A stretch of DNA of 64,000 nt from Stemphylium vesicarium (taxonomy: Eukaryota > Ascomycota > Dothideomycetes > Pleosporales > Pleosporaceae), in the NCBI GenBank assembly GCA_004380135.1, contig QXCR01000057.1:103979-167978 (forward strand), given 5' to 3'. The notes beneath the pieces were generated by a model. It was not told where the DNA came from. It saw only the letters and a list, made by a program, of their open reading frames with translations, and did no database searches. The position numbers were made by a program, and so were the translations under genes. Shown piece after piece: positions 1 through 11,717 of the stretch (positions within the stretch are counted from its first letter, which is position 1; every line of letters starts with the position of its first letter).

Positions 1-2661
1 CGACACATCGGGCAGTGCTTTGACTGGAGATGGAAGTGGCTCTTCCTGGGGCAATGGTGTGCTAATCTCCTCCGCAGGCATTATCTCGGGCTGTGCCTGT
101 GGAAGGTGGTCTACATTTAGGCAAGAGAGCAAAACAATCTCTTGCAAAGGAGTGGTGGCACGTAAATGTGGAGCACTCAGATCCACACGTTTAGCCTCTA
201 ACCGTGCGCGTTCTCGATTGTATTTTGCCTCTGATTCAGCGAAATCCTCCTCGTCTAGGTCCAGATCATCGTCAGAGTCCTGTAAAGCTTCTGGTGCAGA
301 CGATGCTGCTGACATGGGTGGTTTAGCCATGTGAGGCGATGCCTCTGCCATGACGACATCGGAGTGGCGTCTGGTTTCAATTGGAGTGGGCTTGGGCGAG
401 GGCATGACTGGTCGTTCTGCGGACAAGGCCCGTTCTCTTGGGCGTTCGGTTTCGGTTGATACCCGTGAGAACGAGGGGGATACTGACTTGGCATGCGATG
501 TTCTTTGTGACTGTGCAGCCGAAATACTGTTCTCAAGCCTAGGCGCTTTAAGGGCAGTTCCAAACGGCCGATCACGATCCTCGACAGGGAACTCGCGCTT
601 AGTAGGGACTGAGGGCCGGCTGGAAGTAAAACCTGGCCGCACCCATTGCATGCTTTTCGGGCCTCCACTCAGAGGACCCCTCGCAAGAGGGAATCCAGAC
701 CTATCAGATTGATTGTATGGCGGAGGCGGCCTGGGGGCCATTGGTGTCCTGTCGGCTTTCGGCCCAGTAGGTATGTTCGCCGGTAAACTCTTAGGTGAGG
801 TACTCAGTGTAGGCCCACCCACACTACCGCTGCGGGGTCCGAATGTGGAGGGAGCTGCATTGGGGGATGCATCTCTTGGGGTATATGGTGGGAGAGTAGC
901 TCTCGAGAACGAAGGCGAAACATTGGCTCGTAGAGCGGCTTGTGGGGCTGTCGGTGGCGCACGCGGCCTTGGAGCTGGACCCTGGGGAGGAGATTTTGCA
1001 GTGTTTGACGGGGCCGCTGGAGCCGTTGGAGGCGCGGACGAAACATTGGAGGGGCCCTTCGGAGGTGCAGACAGTTGTGATGTTACTGGGCCCTTGACAG
1101 TCACACTCTCTGGACCTGATGGATCAGTGACTTGGGACGGGGCAGCAGCAGTCGGGATAGCAGGCGGGTCCATCCGTTGAGGCGGTGGTGGAGGGCCCAG
1201 CCTGTTGTCCAAGTTCGGGGCATCGCCAGGAGGAGGGCGATCCGGTCCGCGATCAGCTTTGGGTCCGGTAGGCGGAAGGGTTGTGAGACCAGGGGGGATA
1301 GCGGACTTGGGTGCAGTAGGAACTGCAGACACCTTTGCGGGTGTTGGAGGGGCAGCGGGAGCGGTTGAAACGACTGGCCCGGATGAGGCAGCAGGCACTG
1401 AAGAGGCGGAGGGGGTGGGAGGAGCAGCTGAGAGAGCTGAGGAAGGCTGAGCAGGTTTTGGTGCTGCTGCTGGAGCGGCACTTGGTTTGTTTTCAGTGAC
1501 AGGCGCCCTCCACACATTGGATCCGCCAAAGGCCGGTATAGAAGCGGGCGGCGACGACGCTCGCGGGGCGTATCTTTCTCTTGAAGCTTCTGCACGGCTG
1601 GCTAACAAAGCCTCATCCTTTCCGGGTTCCCGACGGGGATCCTTGGCGGAGAGTGGATCGATAGCAAGAGAAGACCGCCTCGAGTATGAATCCCCCTGTG
1701 GACCTAATCTATCAGACGGAGACGCATGGTGAGAGGAATGCGGCGTGGGACCCGTGGGTGTGCCTGGGAGATGTCTTATATCAGATGGACCTGGTCCACG
1801 GTGGGTGTCGAGTGCTCGCAGTCCGGGTTTCGCAGTACCTGCCGGGCCAATGTAAGAGTCATACTCTCTGGGAAACCTTCGGTCGTCGCGATCTCTACGG
1901 TCGAAATCTCGCTCTTCCCGGATGTCCCGCTCTTGACGTCTAGGAGGGGTCCGGCTCCGCGGTCGATATGACGTACGCTCTGGTATCCGGTCACGTGGAT
2001 CGTGGTGTCGGTCTCGGTCATCGTTGTGGAAATTCCTGCCTCGTCCGGCAAATCCACCTCGACCTCGCCCAATACCTCCGCCGCGATACGACGAGGCTGC
2101 TCCAAGGAGAGGGGGGTCCGAGTACGTTGAGCCTGCTGAAAGAGGGCCATCCCGCGAATTGCGTCGAGCGCGGTTGACATCTACATCCCGCGGCGCGAAG
2201 TCTCTTTGATCGCGCAGATCTCTAGAGTCTCGAATGGGCGATCGCCGAGGTGGAGTTGGCCGTCTTTCACGGCGATCAAAGTCTCGGTCTCGATCACGGT
2301 CGGCTCTCCAAGAGTTCTGGGAGTTGTGCGAAAACCCAGGGCCGCTACTCAGCGGAGGTGCAGTCCGCAACGGAGTTGCTTCGCCCCGTCCCGCAAACCC
2401 TCTACCTCTTTCATCGCGTGGTGCCGGGGACGCACCTGAAGGTGGCCCCACTGGCGGACCACGTGGCGCATCACTAAGAGATTTTGGGCCTTTTGGGATT
2501 TCTCGCGGGAATCCGCCAAGCTCAGCATTTGGCCGAAAGGTTTCGTTACCCCTCGGGGGGTAACCGCCGCCGCCTCCAAAGGCGGACGGTCTTCGATCTC
2601 GGTAAGGTGGAGATCTGTCGCGCGGATATCTGCCGTTATCGGGGTATCGTGAGGCAGACAT
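1..2661 (-). CDS. Arg/Gly/Pro-rich nuclear protein, probable Snt1-like Set3-complex subunit (N-terminal part, cut by window edge)
   Basis: An uninterrupted frame of about 887 codons runs leftward from the ATG at 2661 (MSASRYPDNGRYPRDRSPPY) to the window edge with no stop, so the C-terminal part lies outside. The visible part is almost all low complexity: RDR/DRD-rich and RG-rich stretches over the first ~250 residues, then Pro/Ala/Ser-rich linkers with repeated PPTGPKADR-type motifs. A short acidic-to-helical block follows near the left edge (DLDLDEEDFAESEAKYNRER, then EAKRVDLSAPHL). This order resembles the N-terminus of filamentous-fungal Snt1, the SANT-domain scaffold of the Set3 histone deacetylase complex, but that is from memory. 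The SANT domains that would prove it would be beyond the edge. Alternatives are another SR/RGG-type nuclear protein. No intron is needed in the visible part. Confidence 0.6.
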   Translation of the reverse strand, partial: MSASRYPDNGRYPRDRSPPYRDRRPSAFGGGGGYPPRGNETFRPNAELGGFPREIPKGPKSLSDAPRGPPVGPPSGASPAPRDERGRGFAGRGEATPLRTAPPLSSGPGFSHNSQNSWRADRDRDRDFDRRERRPTPPRRSPIRDSRDLRDQRDFAPRDVDVNRARRNSRDGPLSAGSTYSDPPLLGAASSYRGGGIGRGRGGFAGRGRNFHNDDRDRHHDPRDRIPERTSYRPRSRTPPRRQERDIREERDFDRRDRDDRRFPREYDSYIGPAGTAKPGLRALDTHRGPGPSDIRHLPGTPTGPTPHSSHHASPSDRLGPQGDSYSRRSSLAIDPLSAKDPRREPGKDEALLASRAEASRERYAPRASSPPASIPAFGGSNVWRAPVTENKPSAAPAAAPKPAQPSSALSAAPPTPSASSVPAASSGPVVSTAPAAPPTPAKVSAVPTAPKSAIPPGLTTLPPTGPKADRGPDRPPPGDAPNLDNRLGPPPPPQRMDPPAIPTAAAPSQVTDPSGPESVTVKGPVTSQLSAPPKGPSNVSSAPPTAPAAPSNTAKSPPQGPAPRPRAPPTAPQAALRANVSPSFSRATLPPYTPRDASPNAAPSTFGPRSGSVGGPTLSTSPKSLPANIPTGPKADRTPMAPRPPPPYNQSDRSGFPLARGPLSGGPKSMQWVRPGFTSSRPSVPTKREFPVEDRDRPFGTALKAPRLENSISAAQSQRTSHAKSVSPSFSRVSTETERPRERALSAERPVMPSPKPTPIETRRHSDVVMAEASPHMAKPPMSAASSAPEALQDSDDDLDLDEEDFAESEAKYNRERARLEAKRVDLSAPHLRATTPLQEIVLLSCLNVDHLPQAQPEIMPAEEISTPLPQEEPLPSPVKALPDVS

Positions 2662-4099
2662 GATGGTGATATCTTACTCTGGATGAAGTCTGCAGCTGCG
2701 GCATGAGCATGGAAAAGAAGTCGTGGTCCAAAGTGAGTTGCTATCTTTCGCCGTCCGAGAGCTTGTTCGCGTGCTCGATTGGTAGTGAAGTGGTGCAGCA
2801 ATAGAAAAAAAGGGCTATAGTAAGGCCAGTGGTATAGATGTAGAAGATGTTCTGGCGAAAGAATCGAAAGTAAACGTCCAGGCGAATGGCGTAATCCGTC
2901 GTCGACGCAAGCGTTATGCCCAGGTTGGCGTCAGTCACGTATGTCAGTCGAGGTTCGTGTTTGCAAGCCGTGGTAGACGAGGCGCTAGCGGCAGGGCCCG
3001 TGCTTCGAAACCAGGGAAATTAGGAAAAGCGCCAAAACCCCGATCCGCGGTGGAACAGGTGCAGCTTCTCGGCGCCGGAAGCTGAGATTCGATCTGCTAC
3101 TGTCGCTTTGACGCCCAAAACGTGCCTCTCGCGCTGGGAACGCGTCGAAACGGGCTGGGGAGTCGGGGAGAGTTATCTGAATAGGCTGCTGGTGGGTTTG
3201 CAGCACGCCGCAGGCAGCAAAAGCAGTCTGGTGTCGTGTGAGAGATGTTCTGCAGGCCGTTGACGTGGCGCTGGGTTCTTCTGTGAAGGAGCGTCCCGGG
3301 CACGTGAAGCAGCGCCTTGTGACTGGGGGGATGGGGAATGAGAGTGGGTGTCTAGCCAGGCTGCGCGCCGCGGCTCAGTGGCAGCATAGTGTCGTGAAGA
3401 GGGACGTTGTCGCAAGGAAGGTGTGATGATGAGAAGGGGAACGTCGAGGAGACCAGAACACGAGAACGAAGCACTGACACCCAGCCATGACGGATGCCTG
3501 CAAGTCAAAATGGCCGCCCCCGGCTGGCCTGCAACGGCCTAGCGAGGGGAGGCCATCCAAGCATGACAGGACGCGCGTGATTGGGCGCCGATTTGAACAT
3601 TGTCGATAATCTGCAGGGGTGGCAGCGGCTGGTTTTACTTCAGATTCCAGCCCTGGCCTTGCACTAGGGGCTTTCGGGCGATCGCACACGGGTCCTTGGC
3701 GGCACCCGCAGCGTCGACGACGGCTGGGCTGCACGACAGACAAGCATCGCGATGCAAGACGGGGCCGACATTGCAAAGGGCAGTGTGACGACTTGACGAC
3801 GGCGGGCTGCTGTCCAGGGCGTGCCAGAAGGGCCGCCTGCAACCCTTTTTCAAAATGGATCGACCCGAGAGCTAGCTTCACACGAGCAGGGATTCGAGTG
3901 CCATGCCTTAGCTCCTGTCCACGGGTGTGGGGGCTCTTTTTCCTCAAAATCTGCCGCTGCACCGACTCACAGGCACGAGTAGCACGTTCAGCGCCCTGGA
4001 ACCGCAGTCGCCAGAGATACGCCGGCACTCCCCTCGACTCTACGCCTGACCATCGAGTGTGCTGCTGCAGCGACAGCTCATCGCGTCCCGCTCATCGCC
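2662..4099. other. intergenic, divergent upstream region
   Basis: This stretch lies between the start of the Snt1-like gene and deoxyhypusine synthase. It holds long overlapping open frames on both strands (for example 3375-4028 minus and 3619-4137 plus), but their compositions look like chance GC-rich frames and neither shows a recognisable motif. It probably carries both promoters and 5' leaders. Confidence 0.6.
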
Positions 4100-5406
4100 A
4101 TGGCCAGCGACTCTTCGGCCCCTACCGGCGCCACTGATGCCGTCCTGAAGCCATCTGAGCCCGTGCCTGAGGGTGTGCGAGAGGTGCAGGGCATCGACTT
4201 CAACCAGCACGCCTCACGCAGCATCACCGTCGAGGAGCTGGTGAGCGGCTACGCCAATATGGGCTTCCAGGCGACCTCGGTGGGAGAGGCTGTGCGAATC
4301 ATCAATGACATGGTGAGTTGCTTGCTTCTGCCCCGATTATCCGAACCGAATGCGCGTGCCAGCGTCAAGTGCGGAGACAGCCACCCAGCACCCAGCGCCA
4401 GCACCCAGCACTTGGCCACTCCGGGAGTCGTGTCGTCCGTGCGCCGCTCCTGGGCGCTGTCCCGAAAGGCGAAACATTTAGCCTGATTTAGCGACGCGAC
4501 ACCAACGTATCGAGAAGCTTGGGATTCCTGCTAACAAAATGACAGCGCGCATGGAGGGACCCTGAATCTGGCGACAAGACGACCATCTTCCTTGGGTACA
4601 CGTCGAATCTGATTTCTTCTGGCTTGCGCGAAACACTGCGCTACCTGGTCCAGCACAACCATGTCTCGGTCATTGTGACGACTGCAGGCGGCGTAGAGGA
4701 GGATTTCATCAAGTGTCTCGCGCCAACCTATCTGGGCGCCTTCTCCACGCCCGGCGCGGGATTGCGCCAAAAGGGCATGAACCGCATCGGCAATCTCGTC
4801 GTCCCCAACAGCAACTACTGCGCTTTCGAGGACTGGGTAGTGCCTATTCTTGACAAGATGCTGGAGGAGCAGGAAGCGAGCAAGAGGACAGACGAGCCGC
4901 TGCATTGGACCCCCAGCAAGGTCATCCATCGCCTGGGCAAGGAGATCAACGACGAGCGATCAGTCTACTACTGGGCGTGGAAGAACGACATCCCTGTCTT
5001 CTGCCCAGCATTGACAGATGGCAGTTTGGGCGACATGCTGTACTTTCACACATTCAAGTCGTCGCCGGAGCAATTGCGCATCGACATCGTAGAGGATATC
5101 AGGAAGATCAACACAATCGCGGTAAGGGCCAAGAGGACGGGTATGATCATACTAGGTGGCGGACTGGTGAAGCACCACATCGCCAACGCGAACTTGATGC
5201 GCAATGGAGCCGAGACCGCCGTCTACATCAACACGGCGCAGGAGTTTGATGGAAGCGACGCAGGGGCGCGGCCGGATGAGGCCGTCAGCTGGGGGAAGAT
5301 CAAGCTCGACGGGGACAGCGTGAAGGTATACGCAGAGGCAACGGTAGTGTTCCCGCTCATCGTGGCAGCTACGTTTGCGCGCGTGCACAAGGCAGAAAAT
5401 CAATGA
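4100..5406 (+). CDS. DYS1: deoxyhypusine synthase
   Basis: Two exons, 4100-4312 and 4546-5406, separated by a 233-bp GT-AG intron with a CTAAC branch point just before the acceptor, give 357 residues. The enzyme transfers the aminobutyl group of spermidine to one lysine of eIF5A, the first step of hypusine formation, in the cytosol and NAD-dependent. Visible family motifs are FLGYTSNLISSG, TTAGGVEEDFIKCLAPT, GKEINDERSVYYWAWKNDIP, PALTDGSLGDM, ILGGGLVKHHIANANLMRNG and AQEFDGSDAGARPDEAVSWG. The catalytic lysine of the SWGK motif is at about residue 322. Length fits the family (about 350-390). The start gives a short acidic N-terminus typical of fungal forms. Splicing at 4313/4545 restores NDM-RAWRDP in frame. 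Confidence 0.96.
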
Positions 5407-6190
5407 TGAAACATGTATTGAAATGCATGTATATAGCTCGTACAAGGTTGACTCGCCGTGACTCTCGCACGTATGGAGCAGCGTTGTTGGTGCGGAGAGC
5501 GAGCTGACGCAGGGAAGGCGCGGTCGGGCCCACCTTCCCCACTAGGCCCAGAACACTAACGTGACTGCCTAGCCGGTCACTGTGGAGCAATCGATAAGCA
5601 GCGCGAAGCTGAGCTCCTTGATGATGACGACGGAACCACACAGCGCGCAGCCCTACGCGATGAGTCAAGCCTGCATCCCTCTGTCCACCCATGCTGGGAG
5701 GCTGCAAAAGGGCGCATGTGCTTCACAGCAAAGGCATCCACGTCAAAGCGTCTTCGTTACCGGCATAGCGCTACGCGGGGGCCGGCCGATTCCCAGGTAA
5801 CTTTTACCGCCTCACTCTGTATTATGGTGGCATCGTGCCGCATGCTGGTAGGCTGCAGCCTTCTTTTTAAGCTCCAGCCACGCCTGTGCCTGATCTGCCC
5901 TTTTCGATATTGACAGAACATCCCCCCAGCAGCTAGAGAAGACCCCACCAGCCAGCAAGAGTAGCTACAAATTGCTGTAGCCCCCTCATCGACGCGAGCC
6001 CGTTGCCAACTTGTTGAATCACCTCACCGATAACAGCTGCCATCCGCCGACGTGCAGCCTCGTGCATATCTCTCACTAATCCCTCTTCTTGCGCCTTCAC
6101 CCAGCTGGTAGCTGTACCTTTACTTCAAACACGCCAAACATCAAACGCTCCTTCCTCGCTTTCACATGCGCTTTCACCCACTAATCCATC
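5407..6190. other. intergenic region
   Basis: Holds the 3' end of deoxyhypusine synthase and the upstream region of the MATH/RING gene. From about 5930 the sequence becomes pyrimidine-rich (many CTC/TTC/CAC runs), as is common just before fungal start sites. Small frames here show no known motif. Confidence 0.6.
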
Positions 6191-9100
6191 ATGAGCGTCA
6201 GTGTGGAGCAACCGCTACACTTTAGCCAGCAACTCTCAAGCCCACCACAGTCGCCAAACCACTTGCTACATGCGCACACGCCCGCTTCTCCTCACCCACC
6301 GCCGCCACCACCACCAGAGCCTGCCGCCGACATGGACATGAGCGCTTCCCACAACACATTCTCGCCCATCGCGCAGAACCACGATCGGGGCGATGCTGAC
6401 ATGCAAGATGGAGACCAGCCCACCCATCGCGATGCCTCCACCAACACAATCGCTGTCGACATCTCCGCCATAGACGACGACGCTATGGACGTAACTCCGG
6501 ATGCTGAGCCACACTCATTGTTACCAAACGGCCCGCCTGCTGAAGCACAAGATGCTGCCATCGCTACCCCAACATTACCCGCGCCAGATGACACTGTAAG
6601 TCTTCTCTTTGCTTAGCCTGACGTCTGACTTCCTATCCACCAATACTAATACTCCAGTCAGACTGGGACGGCCCCAACCATTGACCCTCCTCCGCCTGCC
6701 AATCCTGACTCGGTACCTCCGCCCACACATCTCAACTCCCATCCCCCACCTCCCCCACCACCTGCCGATCCCCCGCTGTCCGAAACCGATTCCTCAGATG
6801 ACGAAGGCCTCCCGCCATGGCATCCGTTGGAGGAAGACATGTCTGAGCCTTGTGAAAATGAGTTGAAATACATCGAGGAGCGAGGTGAACACAGCGCGCT
6901 GGACCATGAGTATTGGGAGAGTGAGGCCTTCAAGCCATTGGAGGATCCAGAATACGCTGCTGCTGGCACGGGCCGCATTCACTGGGCCATTGACGACTAC
7001 AACGGAACACGGGAGAAGCCCAACCATGAGATGGTCAGGAAATCAGACATTGTCACAATTGGTGGGCATGAATGGCAGATCAAGTTCTATCCTAAGGGGA
7101 ACGAGTCGGACTACCTCAGTGTTTACCTCGAATGCGTAAGTGTCATGGATACAAAGGACAAGGATGACGAAGGAACCAAGAACGACACCCCAGCACAGGA
7201 GGTTAGTGAACCAAGAGCTGAAGAAGCAGTTGGTGACGCTACTGTTCCTACTGGGGACTCACCAGACGGCGCGACCAAAGCATCAACGGCGGTCGAAGCT
7301 GAGGCTTTGGCCCCCGAGCAGCGTGAAAAGATTGAATCAGCACCTGAAGACATTGCAACCCCACTTCCACCCATCGAGTACCAGCACACCCCTCTACCAC
7401 TTCTTGGGTCCAAGACTGTGCCTAAGCGTAATAGTGTGGCTGCACAGATCGCCGTTGTTCTTTACAATCCAACAGAGCCTCGTGTAAATTACTCGCGCAC
7501 TGCTCTGCACCGCTTCTGTAGTGGTTCGCCAGATTGGGGTTGGACACGATTCCATGGACCCTATTATGACATCTCTCGGCGTATGCATGGTCAGCGAATG
7601 GCGTTACTCCGGAACGACAAGCTCGCCTTCACCGCATACATTCGCGTGGTCGAGGATGATACCGGCTGCTTGTGGGAACATCCCATCCGAGAAAACCCTT
7701 GGGATAGCTTCGCCATGACCGGTTTACAGGGCCTCGCACTCGGAGAAGATGCCAGTGCGCCTGGTGGAAACATGATCTCGGCAGTCGCGTCGTGGATGCT
7801 CTTCAAACCCTTCAGAAATCTTTTGTACAGCATCAATCTTCCAGACCCCATTGAGGAGCCTCTGATTCGCCCCAAGCCACTTACTACTGCCTTGCAACAA
7901 GTCCTATACATGCTGCGAACCCAAGTTGGCCCAGGATCTGGACCCGTCACTCTCTTTGACGTTTTGGATGCTCTGGATTGGTACGGCATACACGAAGGGC
8001 TCAACAAGCTGGACGTAGTAGAGACATGGGAGGTCTTGCGTCTTAAGTTGGAAGAGGAGCTTCGAGGTACACCTCACCTGGCTGAGCTTCAAGCCATCTT
8101 TGGGCCTCGGCGCGACTATTCGAGCGGCGTGCCAAGCTATCGTGTGCCTGTCGTTGGTGTAGAGACGATGCAGCAAGCCGTGGACAGCTCAAATTGCTTC
8201 ACTGTGCCTGGGCAAACTCTACCCCAGCTCTTGTCTATCGAATTGGAGCGGCATGCGTTCGACAGCACGAAGACACGTTCACACATCAAATTGCTTAACA
8301 AAGTTACACTGGACGACCGGATCTCAATCGCTGACACCTGTTATACCTTGTACGGGTTTGTTGTGCATAAACAGACTCTACAATCCTACGTTTATCAGCC
8401 GATTATTCGGCCTGAGGGCCCCGGATCACGCTGGTACAGCTATGGTGACAGCAAGGATGAAAATCAGGTCAAGTGCCTTCCTAAACGCCTCGCAGTCGAT
8501 GCACATGAAGGTAAACCCGGTGCGGACCAGGTCGTTGGCAATGATCCCGTAGCATATATCGCAATGTATGTACGCGATGACGTATCTCGGGCAGCTTTCG
8601 CGTCGGACAGCGAATCCGAGCGCTGGGAAGTGCCAGAGTGGATCAAGCTGGAAATAGAGAACCGGAAGAGTTCTCGGTCTCTGACACCCATACCAGCGCT
8701 GTCCGTCGAGGAGACAGATGGAGGCGACAAGGAAGGTCGGGAAGGGTCAGAAAAAGAGGCGTCAACCTTGAACTTCCAGATTATCGAATCTCGAGCATTC
8801 CAGAAGCACAAAGGGCCAGGCCTCTTTGACGCCTTCGACTCAAAATGGGCAGATGCAAACTCTGAACTGACACATACTGTATCATTATCAAGTCGAGATG
8901 GTTGCAAAGAGATTCGTGAGAAAATCATGGGGGCTCTCGCTAGCGTCAAGGATCCGCGACAGATAAAATTTTGGTTCATGGATCCGATCCGAGGATCGCT
9001 CGGCCGGCCCAACCTTCTTGGTACTGGAAAAATTGAGTATTCCGCTGGAAGCTACGATCAGTACACGGACAGCAAGGAATGGACGCTAGAAGACTCTCCA

Positions 9101-10498
9101 GTTGCATGCAGAAGAATATGGGTGCATGTCATCGACTTTGACAAGCTTCCTGAACTACCGCAAGAGGAAGCCGATATCGTGTCCGAGGTACCATTCGAAG
9201 AGAGGCCTATTTCTGCAGCTCCTGAAGAACCTCAGAGAGAGTCGAGCGATCCGCAAGTGAACGCAAGCGGATCCGAGCAGCCAGCGAACTCCCCTCCACC
9301 CCAAGTGCCTTCCAGGTTGGAAGATACGCCCATGAGCGAGCCCGAAGAGCCAGCCGTTATACAAAACGGTCAATCTGAACCTCTGGTAGTAGACCCTGTA
9401 GATCCACCGCCCCCAGCGGCCGCTCAGGGTGATGATACCGCTATGCTTGAATTAGAATCAACCCCTGCGAGTGACCCGCCAGCTGTCGACGTAGTCATCC
9501 CAAGTACGACATCTGCTGACACGGAAATGGGTGGCACACAGGAATACATGCCACCTCCCCCACCGCCTCCGATGGATATACCACCTCCAATGGACATATC
9601 AGGGCAGATCATACCACCGCCTGAGCCACCACGTAGTCTTACACCCGAGCCACCAGCCGACGAAATCTACTTTTTCCTGAAGTTTTGGGATCCAGAGAAG
9701 CAATCACTAGAAGCTCGGGGTTCACATGTCACGCTCAAGTCACAGAGGGTGGACGAAACAGTTGTTTCTTTGCTCGGATTGCCAGTAGAAGACAAGAAGA
9801 AATTGGAGATGTGGGAAGAGGAGGAAATAGGGACCATGCGCACTCTCAAGCATCGTCGTACTTTCACCCAAGTCGATCTGCACAATACGAGCATCATCAT
9901 CGTCTCAATGCCCGTTACTGCTGAACAACGGAGTGCACTTGCTGCCCGCGCTGCATTCGCCGATCCACAAGCATACATCAAGTACCGCGCTTTCGCCCAG
10001 AACTTTCCCCACAAGCTGAATGGTCATTTCACATACAACTACTTTTCGAGCGAATACTACAAAGGCGAGATTGTCAACGGCTACTTCCACGGTCACGGAA
10101 CCCACATCTACCATTCCGGCGCCGTCTACAACGGCTCCTTCCGCCTAAACCAGCGCCATGGCCACGGCCAGTACACGTTCCAAAACGGCGATACTTATGA
10201 TGGCGATTGGGTTGACGACCAGCAACACGGCACGGGCACGTACATTGAAGCAGCAAGCGGCAACACCTATGTCGGTGGATGGCAGAACGATAAGAAGTTT
10301 GGCGAAGGCGTTACCCACTGGAAGAATGCGCAGGAAGCGGAGAGGCTCTGTCGAATCTGCTGGGACGCTGACGCGGAGGCTGCATTTTACGACTGCGGCC
10401 ACGTTGTTGCTTGTCTCACATGTGCCCGCGAGGTGCAGAATTGCCCGGTTTGTAGGAAGAGGGTGCTGAGTGCTATGAAACTCTACTACGTGGCGTAA
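6191..10498 (+). CDS. MATH - inactive USP - USP7-type UBL - MORN - RING protein (putative E3 with pseudo-deubiquitinase)
   Basis: Exon 1 is 6191-6595; a 66-bp intron (6596-6661, using the second of two AGs) leads to exon 2, 6662-10498, giving 1413 residues. After a Pro-rich disordered N-terminus comes a MATH/TRAF-like domain in two halves (~239-296 and ~397-465, with WGWTRFHGPY), separated by ~100 acidic Thr/Pro/Glu-rich residues. Then comes a USP/UCH-like fold (~487-780). Its Cys box, normally GLxNLGATCYMN, reads TGLQGLALGEDASAPGGNM, with no catalytic cysteine. The His box (YTLYGFVVHKQTLQSYVYQP, ~698-715) lacks the catalytic GHY histidine. A USP7-type ubiquitin-like domain follows (EIYFFLKFWDPEKQSLEA, ~1135-1220), then MORN repeats (~1278-1350: YNGSF, YDGDW, YVGGW) and a C3HC4 RING (~1365-1401: CRIC, CGH, CLTC, CPVC). 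Inference: a ubiquitin ligase that recognises substrates or ubiquitin through dead USP/MATH modules. The order matches fungal proteins often named 'MATH and UCH domain'. Confidence 0.85.
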
Positions 10499-11717
10499 AG
10501 AGATGGAGCTTGCGTATTCATATATCGCTCAGTGGGAATCGCAACAGACTGCGCGATTTGTCTTTTTTGAGGATTTTTGGGTACGGGTGGATTTCACGGC
10601 AGATTGGGGATGCGCGAGCATATGGAGGGGGGCAATAGGGGGCTATGGGTATACCGGGCACAGGCGTTCATTCTTTCCTTTACAGTCCCTCTTCATTCAT
10701 TACTTGATTATCTCGGTCCGAACTTTAGCAAGGTGCTAGGGCGTAATAGTAATTATCCAGAGCTTGTCGTCGCCTTTATTGCCTGGTGATATGGGAGAAA
10801 TCCAAGCAACTACAATCTCAACTTCGTGATTGCTCTGCTTCTAGTCCCCTTTTCCCTTCCGATAATCGCCTATCTCACTCCTTCTATTGCCGTGTCCCCG
10901 CATTCCAGCCTTCCCCACAGCGAAAAACTGTGAGTACAGTTGGAGGAAACCTAAACACACAGGAACAACCCAAGTGACCGTGTCAGAAGCATTTCCCCAG
11001 TTTTTTCCTTTCCAGTCCAAAATTTTCGTTGTTTGTAAATAAATGTCTTTATTCTTCCACGGGGGGGGGGGGGGGTTCGTAGTCTTTGCTTGTTTTCCCT
11101 TCTTGATACTTTTCCTTGTGGTGGAATGGGGAAAAAAAGATGGTGAGGTAGCCGGCTACGATGCTGTCGCTGCTGTATGGATATGTTCGTACGCTTCCTT
11201 ATTCCTTGCACTGCAATTTCTAGCGCGGGTGGGAGGTTCAACTGCAAGGCTGAGGCTACTACTACTATAAATTTTCGTCACGCGGAAGCTATCTCGCTGG
11301 AGGAGCTTCTGTGCTCACGGCTTGATGGAGCTAAATCCTCTCTTGTCTCCATTTCACCAACCCACACAGATCAAACACATCACATTGGCGTAGCTGGAAC
11401 TTCTCGTTTTGCAAGTATTGAATTACATCCGGATCCAAAAGTAACAGATCCGGGCTCCTCCTCCTCCGAGGCTATAACAAAGCTATGTACATACACACAT
11501 GCGTATCAGCCTTGCTTGCACACCTCTCAAGTCGCACAATGATAACCGTTGAAAAGAAAGGAAACACGATTTTCCGCCCACTCGTCACCATTTTCTCATC
11601 ACTGATATATCTCTCTTTTATTCCAAGGAAAAAAACTCCCGCTACCCCCTCCATCTATAAAATGCACACACTTTTGTAGCCTCAAGACTGATGCGAGCGG
11701 CAGGAGAAAAAAGACGC
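10499..11717. other. convergent intergenic region
   Basis: Lies between two genes that end towards each other, so it should hold two 3' UTRs. A 15-G run sits at 11061-11075. I see no coding or RNA signal. Confidence 0.6.
11061..11075. repeat. poly-G tract (15 G)
   Basis: A run of 15 consecutive G on the plus strand inside the convergent intergenic region. Its length may be a sequencing or assembly estimate, as such runs are error-prone. Confidence 0.9.

Noticed and set aside
3375..4137. Long overlapping frames on both strands (217 and 172 codons) upstream of deoxyhypusine synthase
   Set aside because: Both are in GC-rich leader sequence, overlap each other and run into the true start. They have no motif and contain unnatural Arg/Cys/Pro-rich composition.
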